Assembly (NCBI GenBank): GCA_010206225.2
Contig: VIQU02000008.1
Location: forward strand, 50,284 to 114,283
Reading direction: 5' to 3'
DNA: 64,000 nucleotides
Origin: Lachnospiraceae bacterium MD308
Lineage (GTDB): Bacteria > Bacillota > Clostridia > Lachnospirales > Lachnospiraceae
Below are positions 18,249 through 27,640 of the stretch, one piece after another (the stretch's first letter is position 1; the number at the start of each line of letters is the position of its first letter). Below the pieces are notes generated by a model that ran no database searches, had not been told where the DNA came from, and worked only from the letters and a program-made list of their open reading frames with translations. Position numbers and translations under genes: made by a program.

Positions 18249-19174
18249 TAATCTATCTCTCCAATAATCTTTTCTATAACAGGCAACAATTTATCCGCTG
18301 ATATTCCATAGTAATCTCTTAAATAATCCTGATTGCCCACAACTTCTGAAAATACATCATTTAATCCGGCTCTATACAAGAGCGCATGTTTTCCTTGTAT
18401 TTCAGAAAAAATCTCTGCAAAAATCCCTCCAAGGCCGCCGCTTATTTGATGTTCTTCCATAGTAACAACAAGTTTGGCGTTCAAGGCCACTTCTATAATT
18501 TTCTGTTTATCAATCGGTTTTACTTTAGGCACAGAGAAAAGAACCGCTCTTTTAGTAGTTTTTACATTTAACATTTTCTGTAATCTAAGGCCTTCTGACA
18601 CTATAGTTCCGCTTGTAAAAATAGCAATATCTGCACCATCTTCTGAAATTTTACAAATCCCCTCAACAGGATCATCTTTATGAAAACGATTGTCATTGCC
18701 TCTAGAGAGCCTTATATAGCAAGGACCGTCATACGCATAGGCATCTCGCAGACAATACACTGCTTCAACAGGATCGCCCGGAACATATACATGCATATTA
18801 GGCAGTACTCGCATCATTGCAATATCTTCTGTCGCATGGTGAGAGATCCCCTGATTGCCATACGAAAAGCCGCCTCCAACCGCTAAAATTTTCACATTAG
18901 ACTTATGGAAACAAATGTCATTCCGTATCTGTTCCATGCATCTTAATGTTGGAAAATTTCCGATAGAATATATAAAAACCATATTCCCTTCATGGGACAT
19001 TCCGGCAGCAATTGAGGCCATATTTTGCTCTGCTATACCGACATTAATATATCTATCTGGACAGGTATTTCTAAACTCATCCAAAACTACATATCCCAAA
19101 TCTCCTGTTAATAAATATACCCGATTGTCATGAATCGCCAATTTTGTAATTTCTTTAATAACACTATCTCTCAT
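18248..19174 (-). CDS. Transketolase-like protein, C-terminal subunit (PYR and C-terminal domains)
   Basis: Second half of a split thiamine-diphosphate transketolase. The PYR domain spans residues 1-165: YINVGIAEQNMASIAAG contains the Glu that activates ThDP, with FIYSIGNFPTLR and ISHHATEDIAMMR after it. A C-terminal transketolase domain follows (EEHQISGGLGG). Overlapping start and stop with the N-terminal subunit gene shows the two are made together. In glycan loci such pairs transfer a two-carbon unit to or from a keto-sugar; the real substrate is unknown. Confidence 0.9.
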   Translation of the reverse strand: MRDSVIKEITKLAIHDNRVYLLTGDLGYVVLDEFRNTCPDRYINVGIAEQNMASIAAGMSHEGNMVFIYSIGNFPTLRCMEQIRNDICFHKSNVKILAVGGGFSYGNQGISHHATEDIAMMRVLPNMHVYVPGDPVEAVYCLRDAYAYDGPCYIRLSRGNDNRFHKDDPVEGICKISEDGADIAIFTSGTIVSEGLRLQKMLNVKTTKRAVLFSVPKVKPIDKQKIIEVALNAKLVVTMEEHQISGGLGGIFAEIFSEIQGKHALLYRAGLNDVFSEVVGNQDYLRDYYGISADKLLPVIEKIIGEID

Positions 19175-19977
19175 ATAAGATTTCCCTTAATCTCATCAAT
19201 AGCCCTCTGATAATATTCTCCAAACGGAACCTGATAATGCCACCAAAGATTATTCTCCATAAATGAAACATCTTTTCCCTTTATGGTATGTGCCACAATC
19301 ACTTTGGGCATTTTCTTTGATTGATGCCTGACCGCCTCCTTGATTGCCTTATGATCATGCCCATCCACCTCCAACACATCCCATCCAAAGGCTTGCCATT
19401 TATCTGCCAAAGGCTCCAATTTTAAAATATCTTCTATGTTTCCCATTGCCTGCATATTATTTGCGTCAATGATAACTGTAAAATTATCCAATTTATGGTG
19501 AGCAGCAAACATTGCTGTTTCCCAGACAGAGCCTTCATCACATTCTCCATCTCCACAAATTGTATAGACATGATAAGACTTATTATTCAATTTACCGTTC
19601 AAAGCTATTCCACTAGCTACTGAAATACCATGTCCCAGACTTCCTGTCGACCATTCTACCCCCGGAACTTTGTAAGAAATGTGACACGCCAGTCTGGAAC
19701 CGTTCCTGCCGAATGTTTTCAATTCTTCTTTAGGAAAATATCCCATTTCCGCCAGCAATGCATACATGACTGCACAACAATGACCTTTGCTGAGCACTAC
19801 CCGATCTCTGATTTCATCATCTTCGGAAATATTTATACAATCATAATACAAAACAGCAATAATATCCGCCATTGAAAAATTACCACTCATGTGGGATGCC
19901 TTTGCCTCATATCCCATATTCCATGCCCGTAATTTTATTTTTTTAGCCAGTTCTTCACTAGACATCATACACCTCAT
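19171..19977 (-). CDS. Transketolase-like protein, N-terminal subunit (ThDP-binding)
   Basis: First half of the split transketolase, 268 residues. It has SKGHCCAVMYALLAEMG, the GSLGHGISVASG motif and the ThDP/Mg site ICGDGECDEGS with its later IDANN. With the downstream subunit it should form the active heterotetramer. A separate pair inside a sugar locus, rather than a one-piece housekeeping enzyme, points to a dedicated role in making a branched or chain-altered sugar. The ATG at 19977 overlaps the upstream stop; ATG codons at 19968 and 19965 are alternatives. Confidence 0.9.
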   Translation of the reverse strand: MRCMMSSEELAKKIKLRAWNMGYEAKASHMSGNFSMADIIAVLYYDCINISEDDEIRDRVVLSKGHCCAVMYALLAEMGYFPKEELKTFGRNGSRLACHISYKVPGVEWSTGSLGHGISVASGIALNGKLNNKSYHVYTICGDGECDEGSVWETAMFAAHHKLDNFTVIIDANNMQAMGNIEDILKLEPLADKWQAFGWDVLEVDGHDHKAIKEAVRHQSKKMPKVIVAHTIKGKDVSFMENNLWWHYQVPFGEYYQRAIDEIKGNLI

Positions 19978-21881
19978 TCAAATTTGGACTCAAAATCAAT
20001 TCCCCGTTGCAAATCGCTCAATATTTCTTTTCCTGCTTCAAGAATTCTAAAAACATATTTATCACCATCCTCAAATGTCTGCAAATATGCCAGTTCATTT
20101 TGAGCAAGCTTCTTTCTTTTAAAGGCGTCATAATATAACTCATCCAGATAACTTATTAAATCTGCCAGATTCCCCTCCACCGCAGCTTCTTCGCCTAAAT
20201 ACTTTTCAATGTCACCATTTGATTTGCTTTTGATAACCGGAATATGATTATTTGCTGCCAAAGAAGCGCACATACCCACCCCTGTTATCGGGGGATAAAC
20301 CATAATATCTATTTTCGCTTCTATATAATAGTCAGCCAAAGCCTTCTGATATCCTGAAAAAATAATTTTACCGCTGTCCACAAAGTCATGATACTTATAA
20401 TTTAAATCATTCGCCTGCATTGGTCCTATAATATACCATCTAGCATTATTTTTACTCTGAAGCCATGTACACATTAAGTCTATAAACTCTTCCGATAGTT
20501 CCTTTTTTACACGATTCCCCGCCGTAGCAATGTGAAACTCATCTCTTTTCTCATTTGAAATGTCTCTTCCCTCAGAAAACTTCACATTTACATATGTAGC
20601 GAACCGAGCCAATTCTTTGGGAATTGAATGGAAAATTTCCCACTCTGCTTCATACTGTTTTTTTGACTGCAATAAACTCCTGTGAAAAAACGTACTTGAA
20701 TTTGAACCCCGAAAAGGGATATGCAGCAACGGAAACATTTTATACAGGACACATGTAAGCATATCATGATGTGAGCAGGTATCAATTACCAAATCAGGAT
20801 TATAATCCCTGATCATACTTATAGTACTCTGCATCCTTTCAGCTATGGTTCTTCCCGAAGCCCTGCGTACCAAAACATCGCTTTCGAAAAAACCAGAGTT
20901 TTCATCATATGGTTCATCCCATGACGCATTAATAAAAGATACGATTCTCTGCCCTTCAAATAAGCTTGCCGACAACACCATAACCTGATATCCCAGATGT
21001 AAAAAAATATTTGCCCATTCAACAACCCATTTGGTTGCATTGCTTACCTTCGCAGATGGTAAATTCTGTCTCAAAATGCAGATTTTCTTAATCTCCTGTC
21101 TCACCATAATGGAATGCGATTCTTTTACTGACAAATCTTTCAATAATGCATACGTATTATTTTTTACAGTCTTTCTTCTGTCATTAAAGTACTCCGGATA
21201 GCAGATTTCAGAATGTGATAATTCAAATGAAGCTATCTCTTCAAGCAGAACTGCGCATAATTCATGATCCTCTATATTTGACAATGCGCTGTAATACAAT
21301 TTCATCAGCTTAGCATTGAAGCACTCAGACAACATCAGCATTCTCATTGCAACAACCTGTTCACATGGATTCCAGTCGGATATCTCTCGCATTACATTCA
21401 TTACAATTCTTTCTTTATCTGAAGACCGCTTCACTTCGTCAATCAAACTTCGAATGTATGAAAAATTCCCCAGAGAATATTTCCAAAACTGATCAAATAA
21501 CCGTTTCCAGCCTGCTGCTTCACATAATTCTGCGCTTGACAGCTCAATTTGGCAGCTATCTCCATAATAGTCCGCCTCCACACACGTTAAATCAGGATAA
21601 AATTCAGTTATGTATTCCCTTGCTTCTTTACGCTTTTCATAAGCTGCGATCGCCAGCAAAACATATTCGACCCTGTAATCCTTTAAAGCACTTATTGGCT
21701 TTACATCTATAAATGCATTGCCGATCCTGACCTCTTTATCAATTACAGCAATTATTTTGCAGTAATCTGTTTGCTTTATCTGATACCAATATTGCCTTCC
21801 TACTTCTCCAGCTCCCCAAATAATAATCTGACTTCCTTTATCTATCTTCATATAAGGAAATACATAACCATATCCATCCAT
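19974..21881 (-). CDS. GT-B-type glycosyltransferase-like protein with N-terminal Rossmann-like module
   Basis: 635 residues from the ATG at 21881 (GAGGTG 6 bases upstream; an earlier ATG at 21959 would overlap the previous gene by 59 bases). Residues 14-105 are the recurring module (IIIWGAGEVGRQYW, then AVIDKEVRIG). About 120-280 is helical. The second half reads as a two-Rossmann GT-B transferase, with VSNATKWVVEWANIFLHLG early and IMVYPPITGVGMCASLAANN near the nucleotide-sugar site, similar in style to SPINDLY/OGT-like transferases. I infer a cytoplasmic glycosyltransferase; the acceptor could be a protein. Confidence 0.7.
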   Translation of the reverse strand: MDGYGYVFPYMKIDKGSQIIIWGAGEVGRQYWYQIKQTDYCKIIAVIDKEVRIGNAFIDVKPISALKDYRVEYVLLAIAAYEKRKEAREYITEFYPDLTCVEADYYGDSCQIELSSAELCEAAGWKRLFDQFWKYSLGNFSYIRSLIDEVKRSSDKERIVMNVMREISDWNPCEQVVAMRMLMLSECFNAKLMKLYYSALSNIEDHELCAVLLEEIASFELSHSEICYPEYFNDRRKTVKNNTYALLKDLSVKESHSIMVRQEIKKICILRQNLPSAKVSNATKWVVEWANIFLHLGYQVMVLSASLFEGQRIVSFINASWDEPYDENSGFFESDVLVRRASGRTIAERMQSTISMIRDYNPDLVIDTCSHHDMLTCVLYKMFPLLHIPFRGSNSSTFFHRSLLQSKKQYEAEWEIFHSIPKELARFATYVNVKFSEGRDISNEKRDEFHIATAGNRVKKELSEEFIDLMCTWLQSKNNARWYIIGPMQANDLNYKYHDFVDSGKIIFSGYQKALADYYIEAKIDIMVYPPITGVGMCASLAANNHIPVIKSKSNGDIEKYLGEEAAVEGNLADLISYLDELYYDAFKRKKLAQNELAYLQTFEDGDKYVFRILEAGKEILSDLQRGIDFESKFE

Positions 21882-21900
21882 TTCAGTCACCTCTTTATTG

Positions 21901-22968
21901 CTATCTCCATGCATATAGAACCATTTCCCCAAATCTGGAAGTATGGTGCCTGATCGCAAAGTGATACTCCGGCGCTATGTTCACAAGAAACGCCGGTATC
22001 TCTATCAAATCCAGCCATTTATGATAAAGACATATCGCTAGTTTAGGGTAATATGTCTTTATCACGCTTTCTGCTCCTCTCAGCGCATTCAGTTCCGCCC
22101 CTTCTATATCCATCTTAATAAATGTCACAGGTTCTCCCTTCAATATATCATCAATACTCTGCACGCTGATTTCTTCCTGCCCCTCTGCGCTGATTCTTGA
22201 TCCGCCTCTTTGTCTGACAGAGAACCGCAGAACAGCCGATTCATTCCAGAGTCCGATATTTTTCAGTTCCACTCTTTCTAAACCGGCCAGACTTTCTTTA
22301 CATTTCAAATAACTGGCACTGTCCGGTTCAAAAGAATATATCTTTTTATAATCTCCATTGCACCATTTTATAAAATCAAATACACTGCCTCCATCAAAAC
22401 ACCCACAGTCAAGAAAAACCTCATCCTGTACTGGTTTAAAATAGGGTAATCCAAAATACTGCCAGCCTACACCTACACGCAAGATTCCTTCTCTTGGATA
22501 ATATATATTTTCCTGTGGAAAAAACATAGACACCAATTGATTCAAAAACTCTACCCAATAATTTCTGGAAGCCAAAACAACCACATAATCATGATAGTTA
22601 TTTCTAAGACATTCAGGCAAAAGTATTTTTAAACCGTCAACCATCCCCCCTCCCGCATTATCACAAAAGGCATATGGCGGCATTCCGCTCTTTTCCAGCA
22701 TCCTTTTTACTAATCTTCCATCATGCCCCGCGCCAAATATAATAATTTTATTCTTATCCCTGCCTTCCATAAACTTGCCAAAATCATGATCTGGAAATAA
22801 ATCATACTTCCATATTTTGTCATATATTGTTTTCAAGAAACTCTCCCTGCTATCATTTTCACACAACACGCTCGTTATATAGCTATCCATTATTTCTCTG
22901 GATTCCTCATCTGCAAGTCTTTCCCAAAATTTTTTTAAAGCTGCCAGTTGAACATAAATTTCTTTCAT
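21901..22968 (-). CDS. FkbM family methyltransferase with N-terminal Rossmann-like module
   Basis: 355 residues from the ATG at 22968 (AGGAGA 4-5 bases upstream). Residues about 70-155 are the module (IIIFGAGHDGRLV, then YAFCDNAGGG, DGLKILLPE). From about 175 it is an FkbM-type O-methyltransferase: EVFLDCGCFDGGSVFDF is the SAM motif, YSFEPDSASY the acidic loop, VTFIKMDIEGAELNALRGA the family hallmark. FkbM enzymes methylate sugar hydroxyls. It lies 19 bases before the next gene of the operon. Confidence 0.9.
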   Translation of the reverse strand: MKEIYVQLAALKKFWERLADEESREIMDSYITSVLCENDSRESFLKTIYDKIWKYDLFPDHDFGKFMEGRDKNKIIIFGAGHDGRLVKRMLEKSGMPPYAFCDNAGGGMVDGLKILLPECLRNNYHDYVVVLASRNYWVEFLNQLVSMFFPQENIYYPREGILRVGVGWQYFGLPYFKPVQDEVFLDCGCFDGGSVFDFIKWCNGDYKKIYSFEPDSASYLKCKESLAGLERVELKNIGLWNESAVLRFSVRQRGGSRISAEGQEEISVQSIDDILKGEPVTFIKMDIEGAELNALRGAESVIKTYYPKLAICLYHKWLDLIEIPAFLVNIAPEYHFAIRHHTSRFGEMVLYAWR

Positions 22969-22984
22969 TATCTTATCTCTCCTT

Positions 22985-24760
22985 TTATCTTTTTTTATAG
23001 AACTCATTTTCTATCTGTTGCTTTAAATAAACCTTGTTATTAAAATTTAATGCATAATCCTTAAATAGTTCATATAACCTGACATCCCTCAAATCTTTTT
23101 CACGTGCGTTATATTTCTTCTTGGCTGCTAAGATATCAAGGTTCACAAATTTCAACCCATAAAATACATAATGGAAATTGTCATCCGTAATAATTAAGTC
23201 ATCCGGATAAGTTATATCATCTGAAAGCTCATAACAATTTAAACGATTATATTCAATCCTATCATCCCAGACTTCATGTTTTTCTCCGAATCTGTTGCGA
23301 TACTTACTACAGACAGAAAAATCAATGTCGGCTGCTTTTCTCATTCCAAATACTTCCCAACCGCTGCTTCCGGATATCACTACATCCTTTTGTTGCAGCC
23401 CCTTTTCCCTTAAAATATTTTTAAGTCTATCCAATCGTTCTATAAAGCTTTCAGAATAATTGCGTGCCACACGCATCCGTAAATAACTTAAATTGTTGAC
23501 AGACAAAAGGGTTTGCTTCAAATGCTCAAATTCCTCCGCGCTATCAGAACCATGCATAACAATTGGCGCAATATCCGTGTCAAAAAACATCCTGTTTCGC
23601 AGTTCCAGTTTTGCAGTTCCCATTGTTTTATATAAATCATGCTCTTTAAACCCTTCATCCGAAACCAATAGCACCCTTATTTTCAATGGCGACATCTTGA
23701 GCAACTCTACCTTACGGTCTATATATAAATTTCTCCATAGCGGATCAGAATATATTTCCCTGAAAAGATTCTCAAAAGCAATATAATTATCAGTAAAATC
23801 CAATTCAACTGTTCCCACCACCGTCATTTGCTTCGCAAGCTGTGACTGCAGATAATCCCACTGCTCCATACATGGGCCAAACAACAGCATAATCCCGCAA
23901 TGTTCATATAAGTCTGCATATCCTCTCAGAATACGTATCTTATCCTCCGTGTTGAATCCATTTTCTTCAAACCATTGAATTCCAAAATTTACATTTCCAT
24001 TTTGACCCTGATAACACTTAACCCATATATCTTCTTTAAGCACCAATGCCACAGCCGTCCTGTGAGCGCCATTTAAAAACACACCATTTTCCCCTACCGG
24101 TATGAAATTACTCTCGTCAAAGCCCTTTTCTTTCATACTGACGCAAAGTGCTTTCAATGCACTTATATATTCTGCCGTACCTTCTCTTGTGTACTCGGAA
24201 AAATACGCTTCTCCCTCAAACGCATTATTTCTTGCCAATATCATTCTGGCATATAAAGAAAGATTCGCTCTATTTTCAATCCCATAAACCATATCCTTTG
24301 CTAGTAAGTATCTGACGATCAAATCTAGTCGTTGTGCCCGAAGCATTTTTTCAGGACTGATTCTTGACAACTCACTTTTATAATGTCCTTTATCCCTTTC
24401 CTCTTGGACATTTTGATATAACCTGCTTTCTTCGTATTTGTATTTTTCTGAAAATATAATTTTACGGTCCTCTATGCCAAAAGAATTTACCAGCATATTT
24501 CTTACTTCATCTGCTATTTCTTTGCTTTCGATCGCAATCACGATATAATCATATGCGTCACAATCATGTATACTTTCCACAGCGTTTACTGGAAAATTTT
24601 TCTTCTTACAGTTTTCCCAATTTTTATCTACCCACAACGCTACCCTCGCATAGCCGGTCGTCTCAAGCTGCTTGTAAAAACATAGCCCAACTGTGCCGGC
24701 GCCATATAATATCAAAATAGAATCCTTTGGCACTAATTGAAATGGAAATAAATAATTCAT
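22985..24760 (-). CDS. Multidomain protein: Rossmann-like module, central domain with NGxHR motif, C-terminal nucleotidyltransferase fold
   Basis: 591 residues of unknown function. Residues 12-105 are the recurring module (ILILYGAGTVGLCFY, then LWVDKNWENCKKK). A helical centre contains FLNGAHRTAVAL at about residue 230, resembling the NGxHR motif of ParB/sulfiredoxin-like nucleotide-binding folds. From about 460, ISGSSGWEV with ADIDFSV 12 residues later fits the nucleotidyltransferase signature hG[GS]x(9-13)Dh[DE]h. It may attach a nucleotide or phospho-group to the glycan; this is inference from fold motifs only. Confidence 0.55.
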   Translation of the reverse strand: MNYLFPFQLVPKDSILILYGAGTVGLCFYKQLETTGYARVALWVDKNWENCKKKNFPVNAVESIHDCDAYDYIVIAIESKEIADEVRNMLVNSFGIEDRKIIFSEKYKYEESRLYQNVQEERDKGHYKSELSRISPEKMLRAQRLDLIVRYLLAKDMVYGIENRANLSLYARMILARNNAFEGEAYFSEYTREGTAEYISALKALCVSMKEKGFDESNFIPVGENGVFLNGAHRTAVALVLKEDIWVKCYQGQNGNVNFGIQWFEENGFNTEDKIRILRGYADLYEHCGIMLLFGPCMEQWDYLQSQLAKQMTVVGTVELDFTDNYIAFENLFREIYSDPLWRNLYIDRKVELLKMSPLKIRVLLVSDEGFKEHDLYKTMGTAKLELRNRMFFDTDIAPIVMHGSDSAEEFEHLKQTLLSVNNLSYLRMRVARNYSESFIERLDRLKNILREKGLQQKDVVISGSSGWEVFGMRKAADIDFSVCSKYRNRFGEKHEVWDDRIEYNRLNCYELSDDITYPDDLIITDDNFHYVFYGLKFVNLDILAAKKKYNAREKDLRDVRLYELFKDYALNFNNKVYLKQQIENEFYKKR

Positions 24761-24774
24761 CCTTTATCCTCTCT

Positions 24775-25902
24775 TTATCCTAAGATACATTTTATAAACA
24801 GGCTTAAGCTTCCGCATTCTTCCGGTACAGCATTTCCTCTCTGCAAGCTCATACGAAGACTTTCCTCCTCCGATATTGTGTATTTAAGTACAGATAAGGT
24901 TCCTTTCTCTGTATCATAAGATAAAACCCTTTTGCTTTCCCTGCAAAAACTGTATAATTTTTCCCCAATCTTTTGCACAAACAGATATTTCAAAGCCTCA
25001 TTACTTGTACCCAAACTCTCATAGTAATGATTGAATGCGTTTTCTACGCACATCTCAGCATTATCTGCGTTTTTCTTAATAGAGAAAACTTTATCTGCTT
25101 TGTTCGGAAACACATAAACTTTTCCATTACAGCACTTTATGACAGAAACATTCGCCTGATCTTCCATATGAAATTCTGCCGGATAATTATCATACAGACT
25201 GATTTCATTTTTTTGCACGTTCCATTTGACAAACTGTCCCCTTTCTCTTGGTGACAGCCATATATCCTCGCCATCATATGCTATATCAGAAAAACCGTTT
25301 CCTTTCTTTTTCATCTCTATCTTTGTATACTTCATATTATTAGGATCAAGCGCAAAAATATAATTTTTCACATAGCTTGGAATCCATATTTTACCATCTA
25401 TTGCCAGAGCATTTTTAAAAGAAAGGGTTCTCTCCTCAAACGGAATCTTCAATTCTTCGTACAAGTCAATCACATCGACAATTTTCTCATTGACAATATC
25501 AAACTTAAGGACTTTGGCAGACCAGAATCCAATCATAAAAAGATAATCGCCATATACCACTCCATCCCAAAATCTGCCGCGTTTTAGAGTATGTTTATTC
25601 CCCCAATCCTGTATTGCAACCGAAATGAGTTTCGCCTCTTTTGTGGATATATCATAGATCAGTATATTATCAGTACACATAGGAATCCCTATGATCTTAT
25701 GGCTGCATTTCATCACTTTGCTATACAAAGAGTCCATTCCTGTCTCATCATTCATATTCCCCCATAATGGTTCAGCAACTCCCCCGTCAATAGTACCCTG
25801 AAACAATGCATTGAAACGTACATCCCAAAACCATATTTTTCTCTGTTCTTCTGCAAAATTATAAAACGCAAGACATCGATTCTCATCCTGATTTTTATTC
25901 AT
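24775..25902 (-). CDS. Predicted beta-propeller protein of unknown function
   Basis: 375 residues, no signal peptide and no membrane segment. The sequence has repeating short beta-strand units (NILIYDISTKEAKLI, YLFMIGFWSAKVLKFDI, GKIWIPSYVKNYIFALD, DIWLSPRERGQFVKWNV, GKVYVFPNKADKVFSI, EKLYSFCRESKRVLSYDT), about six or seven blades, typical of a Kelch/WD-like propeller. It lies between a DUF115 protein and a nucleotidyltransferase-fold protein, so it may bind or sense a glycan intermediate in the cytoplasm. I do not recognise a specific family. Confidence 0.6.
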   Translation of the reverse strand: MNKNQDENRCLAFYNFAEEQRKIWFWDVRFNALFQGTIDGGVAEPLWGNMNDETGMDSLYSKVMKCSHKIIGIPMCTDNILIYDISTKEAKLISVAIQDWGNKHTLKRGRFWDGVVYGDYLFMIGFWSAKVLKFDIVNEKIVDVIDLYEELKIPFEERTLSFKNALAIDGKIWIPSYVKNYIFALDPNNMKYTKIEMKKKGNGFSDIAYDGEDIWLSPRERGQFVKWNVQKNEISLYDNYPAEFHMEDQANVSVIKCCNGKVYVFPNKADKVFSIKKNADNAEMCVENAFNHYYESLGTSNEALKYLFVQKIGEKLYSFCRESKRVLSYDTEKGTLSVLKYTISEEESLRMSLQRGNAVPEECGSLSLFIKCILG

Positions 25903-25907
25903 AAATC

Positions 25908-27287
25908 TTACTTTCCTCCTTCAAACAGAGAATCAAAGTCCACTCTGTTGAAAATCTCCAAATGCCCTCCTCTGGTTGCATTATAGACATTTCTGCCATC
26001 CTCTTCAAATGCAATTCTGGCGGCTCTATATGCATTGTTCAGTTTTATGTGGTTGTCAATTTTTGTGTATTCCGGAATCATATCCCATAAATTATCCTTT
26101 GAACTGTCATAAAAGTGATCACACATTTTGGTTTTTTTCAATGATTCCGTAAAATGATCGTATCCAATCAAATACACCTCTTTAAATCCCATATAATAAG
26201 CAGCCTGTAACATCGTATAGGTAACACTTGAACCTATGCAATGATGCACGCTTATGTCTTTGCTAAAGCGAGGCATCCGATCAACACTATCCTGCTCCGG
26301 CATGTTATATATCGGAATAATATTTTCTTCATCCACCCATAAAATATGACCATTACAAAAGGCATAATTATAAAAGCTGCATTCTTTAGGGACTATGTTT
26401 AAAATATCTTTTGTTGCACTCTTTAAAACCCATACGTCAGTCAGAAAATAAAAATCCGGTCTCCATTCAGTTTTGCTGAAAATGTTATATATTTTGTTGC
26501 ACGCAAAGGTTATCTCTCCATTTCGATCAAGTTTATCAAGATCGTCAGAAGACAAACTGGGACCGTTCCCAATGACAAAGCATCTTCTTCCTTTATATTT
26601 ATCCCTGTATTTTCTTGCTTTTTTACTGTGAAATTCTGTTATAAAAACAGCTATGTCAAATAAGTCAATGGTCGTAATCGTTGGAATGTGTTCATATATA
26701 TCACAAATATCATTATCATCCCGTCTGACAGCACAAAGAAGACAATCCATTTGATCTATCAGACACCCCAAAGTTTTTTCTTCCGCTTCGTCAGGATGAA
26801 CGACCGCCAATACGTCATCTGATTTCTTAATAAATTTCATTAACTTCAGTAATAATGAGGAAGTCTCGGTGTAAGCATAAATCACAATCTTCTTATAGGC
26901 AGAAAAATCTCGTTTCAAAAAAGAACGAACTAACGAATACGGCCGGGATGACCAGTCCTCGTTTGTATATACGGGATTATATCTTGGAAATGTCCACATT
27001 CTGTTTTCAGAAAAAAGTCCCGATACCATCTCATCCCAGACAAAATAATTCTTTATACCGCTATCTTCAAGCTGTAAACACATCTCTTCACCATATTTTG
27101 TTGATGCAACAATCACGTGTACACTACTTCTTTGTTTCAGGAACTCTTCATATGATATAACCAGAATACCTTCGACATAATTCTCTTCAATCGTATTAGC
27201 AAAAAAAAATTCAACCAGCTCATTTCCAAGGTTCAACAAAACCTGTTTTCCTATGTCTCCCGCACCAAAAATTGCTACTTTATCCAT
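25908..27287 (-). CDS. DUF115 (MptE/Maf-like) glycosyltransferase-related protein with N-terminal Rossmann-like module
   Basis: 459 residues from the ATG at 27287 (GGAGG 5 bases upstream). Residues 1-85 are the recurring module (KVAIFGAGDIGKQVLL). Residues about 220-440 match DUF115: CFVIGNGPSLSSDDLD, FACNKIY, then HHCIGSSVTYTMLQAA and VYLIGYDHFTES. Maf proteins of this fold attach nonulosonic acids to flagellin. A transferase acting with the CMP-sugar made by the KdsB-like enzyme is therefore plausible. Confidence 0.8.
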   Translation of the reverse strand: MDKVAIFGAGDIGKQVLLNLGNELVEFFFANTIEENYVEGILVISYEEFLKQRSSVHVIVASTKYGEEMCLQLEDSGIKNYFVWDEMVSGLFSENRMWTFPRYNPVYTNEDWSSRPYSLVRSFLKRDFSAYKKIVIYAYTETSSLLLKLMKFIKKSDDVLAVVHPDEAEEKTLGCLIDQMDCLLCAVRRDDNDICDIYEHIPTITTIDLFDIAVFITEFHSKKARKYRDKYKGRRCFVIGNGPSLSSDDLDKLDRNGEITFACNKIYNIFSKTEWRPDFYFLTDVWVLKSATKDILNIVPKECSFYNYAFCNGHILWVDEENIIPIYNMPEQDSVDRMPRFSKDISVHHCIGSSVTYTMLQAAYYMGFKEVYLIGYDHFTESLKKTKMCDHFYDSSKDNLWDMIPEYTKIDNHIKLNNAYRAARIAFEEDGRNVYNATRGGHLEIFNRVDFDSLFEGGK

Positions 27288-27345
27288 AATTTCCTCCATT
27301 GCGGTGATACATTTTGCACTTCACCACTTCAAATTCCCTTTTCTT

Positions 27346-27640
27346 TTACTTCCTGAGCCTCTCCATTCTGTCTATATCATCCTTGTTGATGAACTCTATC
27401 TGAAAATCCCACCACCCCCCATCTCCTGCAGTCTTGCAACCATTCATAATCCGGGTATTCTGATTTTACGTGATTAAGCGATACTACCTTGCGGCATCCC
27501 CCCCTTGTAAATGTATACTCCTTGCCCTGCTTCGCTTGTGATAAATCGCAAATGTACATCGGATATCCCGTTTCCCGGACAAAATCCTCCTCAAAATCTC
27601 TTAAATTTGCCCCTGCACCATAATATATAATCTCTCTCAT
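27346..27640 (-). pseudogene. Small stand-alone Rossmann-like module protein, frameshifted in a C6/G6 tract
   Basis: Starts with MREIIYYGAGANLRDFEED, the recurring module, followed by YICDLSQAKQGKEY. As read, the frame ends at 27377 after 87 codons. At the run of six C at 27415-27420 (six G on the coding strand), loss of one base would give WGWWDFQIEFINKDDIDRM and end at 27346 with RLRK, a much more protein-like tail of about 97 residues. This is either a sequencing error, a slipped-strand phase-variable tract, or a dead gene. It overlaps the rfbF stop by four bases. Confidence 0.6.
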
